Assembly: GCF_000661955.1 (NCBI RefSeq)
Contig: NZ_CP007597.1
Coordinates: forward strand, 2,894,984 to 2,958,983
Reading direction: 5' to 3'
DNA length: 64,000 nucleotides
Source: Stenotrophomonas rhizophila
Lineage (GTDB): Bacteria > Pseudomonadota > Gammaproteobacteria > Xanthomonadales > Xanthomonadaceae
Part shown: piece by piece, positions 43,157 to 51,126 of the stretch
Position numbering within the stretch: the stretch's first letter is position 1
Layout of the letters: every line of letters starts with the position of its first letter
Made by a program: the position numbers and the translations under genes
The notes under the pieces: model-generated
Database searches by the model: none
What the model was told of the DNA's origin: nothing
What the model saw: only the letters and a program-made list of their open reading frames with translations

Positions 43157-43473
43157 GGGAGCGACGCCTCTTCCACGATGCGCTTGAGCTCGCCCGATTC
43201 GAACAGTTCCAGCACGATGTCGCAGCCGCCGATCAGTTCGCCGTGGATGAACAGCTGCGGGAAGGTGGGCAGGTTGGAGAAGCGCGGCAGGTTCGCGCGG
43301 ACCTCCGGTTCCTCAAGCACGTTGACCGTGCGCAGCGCGACCGCGCCGGCGGCCATCAGGGCCTGGATCGCCCGGCTGGAGAACCCGCACATGGGGTACT
43401 GGGGGGTGCCCTTCATGAACAACACGAGGGGGTAACGCTCCACTTCGGTCTGGATCTGCTGCATCACCGCCAC
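43153..43473 (-). CDS. grxD: Monothiol glutaredoxin, Grx4/GrxD family
   Basis: A protein of 106 residues that carries the monothiol CGFS motif (YPMCGFSSRA, C29) after LVLFMKGTPQ, plus TFPQLFIHGELIGGCDIVLELFESGEL, typical of GrxD. These proteins bind and transfer 2Fe-2S clusters, often with BolA partners. The start is taken as GTG 43473 because GGAGAG lies five bases before it; ATG 43464 would leave that site 14 bases away. It overlaps the SDR gene on the downstream side and is divergent from sodB. Confidence 0.92.
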   Translation of the reverse strand: MAVMQQIQTEVERYPLVLFMKGTPQYPMCGFSSRAIQALMAAGAVALRTVNVLEEPEVRANLPRFSNLPTFPQLFIHGELIGGCDIVLELFESGELKRIVEEASLP

Positions 43474-43592
43474 AACGACTCTCCCTGCGGGTGGGACAAC
43501 CCGGCCTGGCCGGTCGGATAGACTTCCCTCAGCGCCATTGTAAGCCTTCCGGCCCTGCCTCCGGCGCCCCCGTCCCCAATCCAATGCGAGCC

Positions 43593-44174
43593 ATGCCCCT
43601 CGACCTGCCCCGCCTGCCCTACGACCGCACCGCCCTGCAGCCACACCTGTCGGCCGAAACGCTGGACCTGCACCACGGCCGCCACCATCGCGCCTACATC
43701 GAGGCGGTCAACGCACGCATCGAAGGCACCGAGCTGGCCGACCTGCCGCTGGAGGACATCGTGCGGCAAAGCCAGGGCAGTCTGTTCGATGCCGCCGCCC
43801 AGGCCTGGAACCACGCGTTCTACTTCCAGTGCCTGCACCCGCGCGGCGGCGGCGATCCGAAGGACCGGCTGGGCGAACTGGTGACCCGCCACTTCGGCGA
43901 CGTGCGCCGGTTGCGCGAGGAGTTCGAGCGCGCCGCACTGGGCCTGTTCGGGTCGGGCTGGGTATGGCTGGTGCAGCACCCGACCGGCGCGCTGGCGATC
44001 CAGAGCACGCGCAATGCGGGCACGCCACTGACCGGGCACAGCACCCCGCTGCTGGCCTGTGATGTGTGGGAGCACGCGTATTACACGGACTACCAGAATG
44101 AGCGCGTGCGCTATCTGGAGGCGTTCTGGAAGCTGGTCAATTGGGATTTCGTGGCGGCGCAGTTGCGCGATTGA
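43593..44174 (+). CDS. sodB: Superoxide dismutase, Fe/Mn family (probably Fe)
   Basis: A protein of 193 residues that dismutates superoxide in the cytoplasm. The metal ligands are all visible: His in DLHHGRHHRAYIEAV, His in QAWNHAFYF, and Asp and His in DVWEHAYYTDYQN. Gln in AAAQAW is the Fe-type outer-sphere residue. FGSGWVWLV is also conserved. The usual NHTFYWNC reads NHAFYFQC. ATG 43593 is used; ATG 43584 is equally possible, and neither has a clear ribosome site. It is divergent from grxD, and a GTAG palindrome pair follows the stop. Confidence 0.92.
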   Translation: MPLDLPRLPYDRTALQPHLSAETLDLHHGRHHRAYIEAVNARIEGTELADLPLEDIVRQSQGSLFDAAAQAWNHAFYFQCLHPRGGGDPKDRLGELVTRHFGDVRRLREEFERAALGLFGSGWVWLVQHPTGALAIQSTRNAGTPLTGHSTPLLACDVWEHAYYTDYQNERVRYLEAFWKLVNWDFVAAQLRD

Positions 44175-44181
44175 GCCGCGT

Positions 44182-44269
44182 GTACCGACCAACGGTCGGT
44201 ACCTACCGGGGTTTCGGGATGGCCGCGTGTACCGGCAGATTCCGGTAGGTCACGACCGTTGGTCGTGAC
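44182..44269. repeat. SMAG-type palindrome pair between sodB and purK
   Basis: The first palindrome (GTACCGACC-AAC-GGTCGGTAC) is followed by CTAC; the second begins GTAG and has stem TCACGACC/GGTCGTGA (44245-44269). The two are in opposite orientation, so GTAG tetranucleotides face each other inwards. They may also act as a terminator between the convergent sodB and purK genes. Confidence 0.8.
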
Positions 44270-44295
44270 CGGGGCGCCGGTATCCTCCCACCGTT

Positions 44296-45444
44296 CTACC
44301 CGCGCAGCGCCGCGACCACCGGGGCGACCTGGGCGCCGCGATCAAGCTGCCCGCCCACGTTTTCCAACGCATCGGCCAGCGTGCCCGCGTCGTCATCGCG
44401 CAGCGTGGCGTGGCCCACCTTGCGGCCGTCACGCGGCTGTTTGCCGTAGTCGTGCCAATGCCCGCCGGGCTGGCCCAGCACGGCCTCGGCAGCCGGCATC
44501 GCGCCCAGCCAGTTGAGCATGCACGCCTGCCCCAGCATCCGGGTGTCGCCCAGCGGCAGGCCGAGCACGGCGCGCAGGTGATTCTCGAACTGCGAGGTCT
44601 CGCTGCCTTCGATCGTCCAGTGGCCGGAGTTGTGCACGCGCGGCGCCATCTCGTTGACCAGCAGCTCGTCACCGCGGCAGAACAGCTCCAGCGCGAACAC
44701 GCCGACATAGTCCAGACGCTCGGCCAGCGCGCGGGCATGGCCGATGGCCGCCTCGTGCTGGGCCGGGCTCAACCGCGCCGGCGCCAGACTGGCCGACAGC
44801 ACGCCGTCCACATGCCAGTTGCCGGTGACCGGCCAGGCACGGAACTCACCATCGCGACCGCGAACGGCCACCACGCTGACTTCGCGATCAAAGGCGACGA
44901 AGCCTTCCAGGATCAGGCCGGTCTTCTCGACGTACTCGCCAAGCGTGGCCCACGCCGCATCGATATCGGCCGCGCTGCGGATGCGGAACTGGCCCTTGCC
45001 GTCGTACCCCAGGCGGCGGGTCTTGACGATGCAGGGCATGCCGAACTCGGCCACCCGGGCGGCCAGTTCGTCGCGGCTGCGGATGTCGGCGAACGGCGGC
45101 AGCGGAATGCCCAGCTGCTGGAACAGGGTCTTCTCGCTCAGGCGGTCCTGGGCCACGGCCAGCGCATCCGGGTTGGGATACACCGGCACGCGTTCGGCCA
45201 GGAAGCGGGCGCTGTGCGCGGGCACGTTCTCGAAATCGAAGGTAACCACGTCCACGCGGGCGGCAAATGCAGCCAGCGCGGCCTCATCGTCGAACGCGGC
45301 CACCTGCAGCGGCGCCACCTGGGCACCACAGGCGTCGGCGGCCGGGTCGAACAGTTCAAAGCGCAGCCCAAGCGGCGCGCCGGCCAACACCATCATGCGG
45401 GCCAGCTGGCCGCCGCCCAGGATGCCTACGGTTCGGGTGCTCAT
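44296..45444 (-). CDS. purK: 5-(carboxyamino)imidazole ribonucleotide synthase
   Basis: A 382-residue ATP-grasp enzyme of purine synthesis that carboxylates AIR to N5-CAIR using bicarbonate. The N-terminal [12 protein letters not shown], the ATP-grasp segments ([40 protein letters not shown]) and [17 protein letters not shown], which carries the metal and phosphate contacts, are clear. It overlaps the purE stop (ATGA), and the purE-purK order is standard. The gene ends before the palindrome pair and converges on sodB. Confidence 0.97.
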   Translation of the reverse strand: MSTRTVGILGGGQLARMMVLAGAPLGLRFELFDPAADACGAQVAPLQVAAFDDEAALAAFAARVDVVTFDFENVPAHSARFLAERVPVYPNPDALAVAQDRLSEKTLFQQLGIPLPPFADIRSRDELAARVAEFGMPCIVKTRRLGYDGKGQFRIRSAADIDAAWATLGEYVEKTGLILEGFVAFDREVSVVAVRGRDGEFRAWPVTGNWHVDGVLSASLAPARLSPAQHEAAIGHARALAERLDYVGVFALELFCRGDELLVNEMAPRVHNSGHWTIEGSETSQFENHLRAVLGLPLGDTRMLGQACMLNWLGAMPAAEAVLGQPGGHWHDYGKQPRDGRKVGHATLRDDDAGTLADALENVGGQLDRGAQVAPVVAALRG

Positions 45445-45944
45445 TGACGCGGATCGTCGTGGGCCATGACGTCTTCGGTCTGGCGGGCGCGGAATGCGTC
45501 CAGCGCCTGGCCGATCGCCGGCTGCTCCGGGGCCAGCATCGCGGCCGCGAACAGCGCCGCGTTCGACGCGCCGGCGTTGCCGATGGCGAAGGTGGCCACC
45601 GGGATGCCGGCCGGCATCTGCACGATCGACAGCAGCGAATCCATGCCGTTCAGGGCCTTGGACTGGACCGGCACGCCCAGCACCGGCACGGCGGTCTTGG
45701 CCGCGATCATGCCCGGCAGGTGGGCCGCGCCCCCGGCACCGGCGATGATCGCGCGCAGGCCGCGGCTGCCGGCCTGCTCGGCATAAGTGAACAGCACGTC
45801 CGGCGTGCGGTGCGCCGAGACCACTTTCACTTCATAGGGAACGCCGAGCGCATCGAGCTTCTGGGCGGCGTGCTGCATGGTTTCCCAGTCGGAGCGGGAA
45901 CCCATGACGATGCCGACGAGCGGCGCGGATTGGTTGGGGGTCAT
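45441..45944 (-). CDS. purE: N5-CAIR mutase
   Basis: A 167-residue enzyme that converts N5-CAIR to CAIR next to PurK. Signature motifs are [35 protein letters not shown] and the conserved [49 protein letters not shown] region (seen as shorter blocks). The length fits class I PurE. It is the first gene of purEK, with 59 bases to the divergent Trm112-like gene. Confidence 0.97.
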   Translation of the reverse strand: MTPNQSAPLVGIVMGSRSDWETMQHAAQKLDALGVPYEVKVVSAHRTPDVLFTYAEQAGSRGLRAIIAGAGGAAHLPGMIAAKTAVPVLGVPVQSKALNGMDSLLSIVQMPAGIPVATFAIGNAGASNAALFAAAMLAPEQPAIGQALDAFRARQTEDVMAHDDPRQ

Positions 45945-46003
45945 TGGCCGTCACCTGCCTTAAAGACGTATTCTAGCCATCTTCCACGCAAGACGAAGAA
46001 TCC

Positions 46004-46273
46004 ATGGATCGCAAGCTGCTTGACCTGCTGTGCTCGCCCGACACCCGCCAGCCCCTGTCCCTGCTGGACGCCAAGGGCCTGGAGGCACTCAACCGCGCGA
46101 TCGGCGCCGGCGCCGTGCTCAAGGCCGACGGCAGCACCCAGGCGCTGGCCCTGCGCGAGGCGCTGCTGACCCGCGACCGCAAGCAGGTGTTCCGCGTCGA
46201 CGATGGCATTCCGGTGCTGCTGGCCGAGGAGGCCATCGCCACCGCGCAGATCGCCGACTTCCCGGAAAAATGA
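46004..46273 (+). CDS. Trm112-like (UPF0434) small protein
   Basis: An 89-residue protein of the Trm112/UPF0434 (YcaR-like) family. It starts MDRKLLDLLCSPDTRQPLSL and ends FRVDDGIPVLLAEEA, the usual form of this small fold. Members often act as activators or adaptors of methyltransferases or are of unknown role; only one Cys (C10) of the zinc motif is left. Longer than typical (about 60-70) owing to an Ala-rich insertion in the middle. Its stop overlaps the nadC start (ATGA), so the two are translationally coupled. Confidence 0.8.
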   Translation: MDRKLLDLLCSPDTRQPLSLLDAKGLEALNRAIGAGAVLKADGSTQALALREALLTRDRKQVFRVDDGIPVLLAEEAIATAQIADFPEK

Positions 46274-47127
46274 GCCGGGCCGAGCTTGCGGCACCCGATG
46301 CCGCCGGGGTAACGGCCGATGTGGCACGGGCGCTGGCCGAGGATATCGGCAGCGGCGATGTCACCGCCGCACTGCTGCCCGACCGCCCCGACAGCGCCTA
46401 CCTGCTGTGCAAGCAGGACGCGGTGATCGCCGGCCGGCCGTGGTTCGACGCCACCCATCGCGCCCTGGACCCGCAGGTCCAGATCGACTGGCGGGTGGCC
46501 GAGGGCGACCACGTTGCCGCCGGTACGGTGCTGGCGATCCTGCACGGGCGCAACCGCAGCCTGGTGAGCGCCGAACGCACCTCGCTGAACTTCCTGCAGA
46601 CGCTGTCAGGGACGGCCACCACGACGGCGCGCTACGTGGCCGCCGTGGCGGGCACCGGCGCACGCATCCTGGACACCCGCAAGACCCTGCCCGGGCTGCG
46701 CGTGGCCCAGAAGTACGCGGTGCGCTGTGGCGGCGGTGACAACCATCGGCTGGGATTGTTCGACACGGTGATGCTCAAGGAAAACCACATCCGCGCCGCG
46801 GGCTCGCTCACGGCGGCGGTGCAGTCTGCACGGGCGCAGTGGCCGCAGCTGCCGCTGGTGGTCGAGGTCGAGGATCTGGACCAGTTGCGCGAAGCGCTGG
46901 CCGTGGGCTGCGAGCGCATTCTGATCGACGATTTCGACGCCGATCTGCGCCGCGAGGCGGTGCGGATCGCGGCCGGGCGGATTCCGCTGGAAGTCTCCGG
47001 CAGCGTGGGCCTGGACGGGCTGCGCGCGATCGCCGAGGACGGCGTGGACTGCATCTCGATCGGCGGCCTGACCAAGCACGTGCAGGCGATCGACCTGTCG
47101 TTGAAATTGGGCCCGCCGCCGGGTTGA
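46270..47127 (+). CDS. nadC: Nicotinate-nucleotide pyrophosphorylase (carboxylating)
   Basis: A 285-residue enzyme that makes nicotinate mononucleotide from quinolinate and PRPP in de novo NAD synthesis. Key marks are EDIGSGDVTAALLP, SAERTSLNFLQTLSGTATTT, ARILDTRKTLPGLRVAQKYAVRCGGGDNHRLGLFD (in overlapping blocks, with the substrate-binding Arg/Lys/His residues), VMLKENHI and VEVEDLDQL. The start inside the preceding stop codon (ATGA) is chosen because it gives the usual N-terminal MSRAELAAPDAAGVTADV. A long hairpin follows after the stop. Confidence 0.97.
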   Translation: MSRAELAAPDAAGVTADVARALAEDIGSGDVTAALLPDRPDSAYLLCKQDAVIAGRPWFDATHRALDPQVQIDWRVAEGDHVAAGTVLAILHGRNRSLVSAERTSLNFLQTLSGTATTTARYVAAVAGTGARILDTRKTLPGLRVAQKYAVRCGGGDNHRLGLFDTVMLKENHIRAAGSLTAAVQSARAQWPQLPLVVEVEDLDQLREALAVGCERILIDDFDADLRREAVRIAAGRIPLEVSGSVGLDGLRAIAEDGVDCISIGGLTKHVQAIDLSLKLGPPPG

Positions 47128-47134
47128 GGCGCGC

Positions 47135-47198
47135 GTGTCGACCCACGGTCGACACCCACCCCGCCGATGCCGCACGACCGTTGGTCGTGCGGCATCGG
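47135..47198. repeat. Two palindromes downstream of nadC, SMAG-like, likely terminator
   Basis: The first is GTGTCGACC-CAC-GGTCGACAC (47135-47155). The second is a perfect 16-bp stem, CCGATGCCGCACGACC/GGTCGTGCGGCATCGG, with loop GTT (47164-47198). They have the three-base AAC/GTT-type loop of the other palindromes but no clear GTAG terminus, so they are divergent members at best. No T run follows. Confidence 0.7.
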
Positions 47199-47268
47199 CG
47201 CGCGGCGTTCACGGGATCGGCAGACCCGGTCTGCGAGGCTTGCCCTGCCCCCCACCCGGAGAGCGCGT

Positions 47269-48372
47269 ATGCGCCCCTTGTTCCTGCTTGCGTGCCTGTC
47301 GCCGCTGGCGACACTGCTGCCGGCCACCGCGTCCGCGGCCGAGGTCTGCGACATCCCGCCCCGGTTCGGGCTGAGCCCCCTGGCGGTGAACATCGTGCAG
47401 ACCGCGTGCAACGAACATCGGCTCTGGTATCGCCCGTTCATCGACCGCGACGGCCGCGTGGCCAGCATCAGCGCGACCGAGGCCGAGGACGTGCACCTCG
47501 CCGACAACGGCATGGTCGCCTGGCAACGCGTGGTGGGGTACTGGCGCCAGAGCGGTACGCTGTCGCCGATGGGCGGGCAGCCCGGTGCAACCAGCTGCAT
47601 GGCCCCGCCGGGCACGCGCTACACCGATACCGACTGCCGTGCGTTCCTGATCGACAACCCGTGGTCGGCCGCCTTCATTTCCTGGGTGATGACCCGCGCC
47701 AGCGTGCCGGGCTTTACCCGCTCGCCCCGGCATATCGACTACATCCGCGCGGCGTACCAGAACAGCGGCCCGTACCGGATGGCCGATCCGGCGCAGGAAA
47801 AACCCGCGCCGGGCGACCTGCTGTGCTACCTGCGCGATCGCCGGGAAGCGCTCAGCTACAGCGGTCTGGTGCAGTCGCTGGGCAGTGGCGCGGTGACCCA
47901 CTGGAAGTCGCATTGCGAGGTGGTGATCGCGGCCAACATGGGCGGCGACCGCACCCTGTACCTGATCGGCGGCAACGTGATGAACACCGTGGCGATGCGC
48001 AAGCTGTCGCTGGACCGCAGCGGCCGTATCGAACTGCCGCCGGCCAAGGCCAATGCCAGCGATGGCATGGAACTGGGATGCACGCCGGGCCGCGAAGAGG
48101 AATGCAACTTCAACCGGCAGGACTGGGCCGCGCTGCTGAAGCTGGTGGCGACCGCGCCTGCGGCGCTCCCGCCCTCGCCCACGACACCATCACCGGCCGT
48201 GGATGGCATGCCACCGGGCCCCGCCCAGCCGTTGCCGCCGCCACGCCCGGTGCCGGTGTCGCCTGCTGCGCCGGAGGCGGCACCGGTCCCGGCACGGCCG
48301 TCGTCGTTACCGGCTACGCCACCCAAACCTCCCGTGCCATTGCCCGCGGCCACGCCTCGTACCGACGGATGA
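47269..48372 (+). CDS. Exported DUF2272 protein with Pro-rich tail
   Basis: A 367-residue protein starting MRPLFLLACLSPLATLLPAT at 47269, with a signal peptide cleaved near ASAAEV. The DUF2272 domain covers about residues 60-275: NPWSAAFISWVMTRASVPGF, PRHIDYIRAAYQNSG, KPAPGDLLCY, HCEVVIAANMGG and YLIGGNVMNTVAM. The NPWSAAFISW and GDLLCY parts resemble amidase-like (CHAP/NlpC) folds. The C-terminal 70 residues are Pro- and Ala-rich and likely disordered. A cell-wall role is possible but not shown. Spacing of 81 bases from it to the DUF3301 gene. Confidence 0.82.
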   Translation: MRPLFLLACLSPLATLLPATASAAEVCDIPPRFGLSPLAVNIVQTACNEHRLWYRPFIDRDGRVASISATEAEDVHLADNGMVAWQRVVGYWRQSGTLSPMGGQPGATSCMAPPGTRYTDTDCRAFLIDNPWSAAFISWVMTRASVPGFTRSPRHIDYIRAAYQNSGPYRMADPAQEKPAPGDLLCYLRDRREALSYSGLVQSLGSGAVTHWKSHCEVVIAANMGGDRTLYLIGGNVMNTVAMRKLSLDRSGRIELPPAKANASDGMELGCTPGREEECNFNRQDWAALLKLVATAPAALPPSPTTPSPAVDGMPPGPAQPLPPPRPVPVSPAAPEAAPVPARPSSLPATPPKPPVPLPAATPRTDG

Positions 48373-48453
48373 CGGGCGCGTACCTGGCTTGATCCGAGCA
48401 TGATTCGCCGCCATCTTGGGGGTTCCAGCCGCTCAGAACGTCCCGAGTCACCC

Positions 48454-48810
48454 ATGCCCAGTTTGATCCTGTTGATGATTGCCGGTGCGTTCGCGTACGC
48501 GTTCTGGAACTCTGCACGCGCCGCCGCCGAGCGTGCCGGCGAGCTGGGCCGCAACGCCTGCCGCGCCGCCGATGTGCAATGGCTGGACCAGAGCGTGCAT
48601 TCCACCGGGCTGCGTGTCTGCCGCAAGCCCAACGGCTGGCTGGGCTGGGAGCGCACGTTCAAGTTCGAGTATTCGCACGATGGCGTGGACCGCCACAGCG
48701 GCCGCATGGTGCTGCGCGGGGACGAGCTGGTGTCGTTCGTCGGACCCTCAGCGGCGCGCATCAGCGAGATCCGGCGGAGCGTGGACACCAGCGGCGCCGA
48801 AGACGTCTAA
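48454..48810 (+). CDS. DUF3301 membrane-anchored protein
   Basis: A protein of 118 residues. It has one N-terminal hydrophobic helix (PSLILLMIAGAFAYAFW) and a soluble part with the DUF3301 form: ARAAAERAGELGRNACRAADVQWLDQSV, GLRVCRKPNGWLGWERTFKFEYS, and RHSGRMVLRGDELVSFVGP. Function is unknown; it is a common gammaproteobacterial inner membrane protein. ATG 48454 starts just before the helix and is preferred over the upstream in-frame codon at 48400. A group of three palindromes follows the stop. Confidence 0.8.
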   Translation: MPSLILLMIAGAFAYAFWNSARAAAERAGELGRNACRAADVQWLDQSVHSTGLRVCRKPNGWLGWERTFKFEYSHDGVDRHSGRMVLRGDELVSFVGPSAARISEIRRSVDTSGAEDV

Positions 48811-48819
48811 CCCCGGGAG

Positions 48820-48956
48820 GTAGAGCCGACCGTTGGTCGGCTGACGTCGTTCGGTTGCCGTGGATTTCCGCAGAGAGCAGCCGACCAACGGTCGGCTCTA
48901 CCGGGTGGGTTACCGTAAATTCCTGCGGAGAGCAGCCGACCAACGGTCGGCTCTAC
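48820..48956. repeat. Three SMAG-type palindromes after the DUF3301 gene
   Basis: GTAGAGCCGACCGTTGGTCG+GCT (48820-48842) is followed by two inverted copies (AGCCGACC-AAC-GGTCGGCT+CTAC) at 48879-48901 and 48934-48956, 55 bases apart with related spacers. The palindromes have GTAG/CTAC ends and stem GCCGACC. They separate the convergent DUF3301 and sspB genes. Confidence 0.9.
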
Positions 48957-48990
48957 GTGGAATGGCCGCCTTGCGGCGGCCATGCGTGTT

Positions 48991-49434
48991 TTATTTCACC
49001 ACGCGCAGATGCGGGCGGCCGCTGGGCTTGGGCGGCACGTCATCGGGCGGGGTCGGGCTGTCGTCCGGCGGCAGCTCATCCTCCGGGCCCGGTTCGTGGC
49101 CGGGGATGTCATCCGGCAGCGCCATGCCCTGCCCGGTCTCGCGCGCGTACACGGCCAGCACGGCCGAAATCGGCACGTGCACCGGGTAGCTGGTGCCCGA
49201 AAAGCGCGCCGAGAAACTCACGCCGTCGTTGTCGATGTGCAGCTGTACCACGGCGCGTTCGGCGATGTTCAACACCACCCGGCCGTCTTTGACCGCGCTC
49301 TGCGGCACCTGCACGCCCGGCATCCCGGCGTCGACCAGGATGTGCGGCGTCAGGTCGTTGTCATTGATCCATTCCACCAAGGCCCGCAACAGGTACGGAC
49401 GGTGGCTGGTCATGCGGAAAGTGTCTTCAGTCAT
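48991..49434 (-). CDS. sspB: ClpXP protease specificity-enhancing factor SspB
   Basis: A 147-residue adaptor that delivers ssrA-tagged proteins to ClpXP. The body SHRPYLLRALVEWINDNDLTPHILVDAG, GVQVPQSAVKDGRVVLNIAERAV and FSARFSG matches SspB (shown in short blocks). A long Pro/Asp-rich flexible tail ends in the ClpX-docking motif LRVVK, as in the XB motif of Escherichia coli. The start is ATG 49434, directly after a SMAG palindrome with no clear ribosome site; ATG 49413 (MTSHRPYLL) is possible. It follows sspA on the same strand. Confidence 0.93.
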   Translation of the reverse strand: MTEDTFRMTSHRPYLLRALVEWINDNDLTPHILVDAGMPGVQVPQSAVKDGRVVLNIAERAVVQLHIDNDGVSFSARFSGTSYPVHVPISAVLAVYARETGQGMALPDDIPGHEPGPEDELPPDDSPTPPDDVPPKPSGRPHLRVVK

Positions 49435-49437
49435 GGG

Positions 49438-49460
49438 GTAGAGCCGAGCCTTGCTCGGCT
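49438..49460. repeat. SMAG-type palindrome abutting the sspB start
   Basis: A single GTAGAGCCGAGC-CTT-GCTCG+GCT element. In the sspB direction it ends CTAC, three bases before the ATG at 49434, so the hairpin sits in the 5' leader where a ribosome would bind. Confidence 0.85.
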
Positions 49461-49583
49461 GCGGGGATCCGATTGCGTAGTGACAAGTGTACGCGCCCGC
49501 CTACCCGCAGGTCAGCCTCCGCGCGCGCCCGCCCTGCGTTTTCATTCAGTGCACCGGCCCGTTGACAGCGCCGGTGCGCCCGG

Positions 49584-50219
49584 TCAACCCGGCAGATCGC
49601 GCAGCTTCTTTTCCTGGTCGGTCAGGCTGCGGATGAAACCGGGATGGCGGAAAATGCGGTTGCCGTAGTCTTCGATCGACTTGCCATCCTTGGGCAACGG
49701 CACGTCCAGCGACTGCAGGCGCCAGATGATCGGGGCCATGGCGCAGTCGGCCAGGCTCATCTCCGGATTGAGGAAGAACTTGCTGGCCTTGAACAGCGGC
49801 ACCGCGCTGGTCAGCAGTTCCTTCAGCCGCTTGCGACCGGCTTCGGCCTGGGTCTTGTTGCCCAGCTGGATGGCCTGCACCTGCGGCACCCAGTCGTGTT
49901 CGATGCGCAGCATCGCCAGGCGGATGCGCGCGCGCGACAGCGGATCGACCGGCATCAGCGGCGGGTGCGGGTAGCGCTCGTCCAGATACTCACTGACCAC
50001 CGATGCCGCGTACAGCACCAGCTCGCGCTCCACCAGGGTGGGCACGGAATGGTACGGGTTGAGGTCGATCAGGTCCTCGGGCGGATTCTGCGGGTCGACC
50101 GGGACGAAGTCGTAGCTCACGCCCTTGGCAGCCAGTACCAGGCGCACGCGATGGCACAGGACATCGTCGTTCGAGGAAAACAGCGTCAAGGTGTTTCGCA
50201 TGCGTACGCTCGCCGCCAT
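49584..50219 (-). CDS. sspA: Stringent starvation protein A (GST-fold regulator)
   Basis: A 211-residue GST-like protein that binds RNA polymerase. It starts MAASVRMRNTLTLFSSNDDVLCHRVRLVL; an internal ATG 18 bases on is the other option. The N-domain has DDVLCHRVRL, NPYHSVPTLVERELVLYAASVVSEYLDERYPHPPLMP (in blocks), and the C-domain has RLAMLRIEHDW and MSLADCAMAPIIWRL. These are SspA marks. It lacks the Ser/Tyr/Cys of active GSTs. It follows petC and precedes sspB, the usual petABC-sspAB order. Confidence 0.93.
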   Translation of the reverse strand: MAASVRMRNTLTLFSSNDDVLCHRVRLVLAAKGVSYDFVPVDPQNPPEDLIDLNPYHSVPTLVERELVLYAASVVSEYLDERYPHPPLMPVDPLSRARIRLAMLRIEHDWVPQVQAIQLGNKTQAEAGRKRLKELLTSAVPLFKASKFFLNPEMSLADCAMAPIIWRLQSLDVPLPKDGKSIEDYGNRIFRHPGFIRSLTDQEKKLRDLPG

Positions 50220-50379
50220 CAAAGGCTCTCCAACGTCCGGTAACCGCCGGTCGTATCGGCGCCGCCAGCCCATTGCCAGCGGTCGTCACAGTACCCGAGT
50301 GTGCAACCGCCCATCACAAAAGCCAATAGGCCGATCGACCCCTGCCGGAATCGATCCACGCTCGGTGGCGCCTGGAGGC

Positions 50380-51126
50380 TCAGTGCACGTCCTTCCAGTA
50401 TTCCTTCTTGAGCAGGTAGGCAAGGAAGGTCAGCAGGGCCAGGAACAGGATCACCCAGACGCCCAGCTTCTGGCGCTTGAGCGCAGCCGGCTCACCGGCG
50501 TACTCCAGGAAGTTGGTGATGTCGCGCACCGTCTGGTCGTACTGCTGTGCATCCACGTTGCCCGGCTGCTCGATCTTCAGGCCGATCACCGGCGGGTCGG
50601 CGCCCGGGCTTTCCGCCTTGCCGTGCACCGCGTGCTGCAGACCCTGCATCTCCCACAGCGGGTTGGGCATGGACGCATTCGGGAACAGGCTGTTGTTCCA
50701 GCCCAGGGGCCGCGACGGATCCACGTAGAACGACTTGAGGTAGGTGTACACCCAGTCGCTGCCGCGTACCCGGGCAATCAGGCTCAGGTCCGGCGGCATC
50801 TTGCCGAACCACTTTTCCGCCTGCGCCTTGGGCATGCTCACCGGGATCTGCTCGCCGATCGGGGTGCCGGTGAAGTTGAGGTTGTTCATCACCTCGTCCT
50901 CGCTCAGCCCGAGATCGGCGGCCATGCGCGAATAGCGCAGGTACTTCAGCGCGTGGCAGCCCGAGCAGTAGTTCATGTACAGCTGCGCGCCACGCTGCAG
51001 CGAGGCCCGGTCGCTCAGGTCGTTGCCGGCCTGCAGGGTCTTGCCGCCCTCGGCGGCACCGGCGATGGCGCTGCTCAACATCAGGGCGGCCGCGCAGGCC
51101 AGCCGGACAATCCAGTGGTCAGTCAT
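50380..51126 (-). CDS. petC: Cytochrome c1 of the bc1 complex
   Basis: A 248-residue membrane-anchored c-type cytochrome. A signal peptide (RLACAAALMLSSAIAGA) is followed by the haem site C54-S-G-C57-H58 and the axial-ligand region with Met (ASMPNPLW). The C-terminal helix (GVWVILFLALLTFLAYLLKKEYWKDVH, in parts) anchors it. It passes electrons from the Rieske protein to soluble cytochrome c. Its first codons overlap the petB stop by 8 bases. Confidence 0.95.
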   Translation of the reverse strand: MTDHWIVRLACAAALMLSSAIAGAAEGGKTLQAGNDLSDRASLQRGAQLYMNYCSGCHALKYLRYSRMAADLGLSEDEVMNNLNFTGTPIGEQIPVSMPKAQAEKWFGKMPPDLSLIARVRGSDWVYTYLKSFYVDPSRPLGWNNSLFPNASMPNPLWEMQGLQHAVHGKAESPGADPPVIGLKIEQPGNVDAQQYDQTVRDITNFLEYAGEPAALKRQKLGVWVILFLALLTFLAYLLKKEYWKDVH

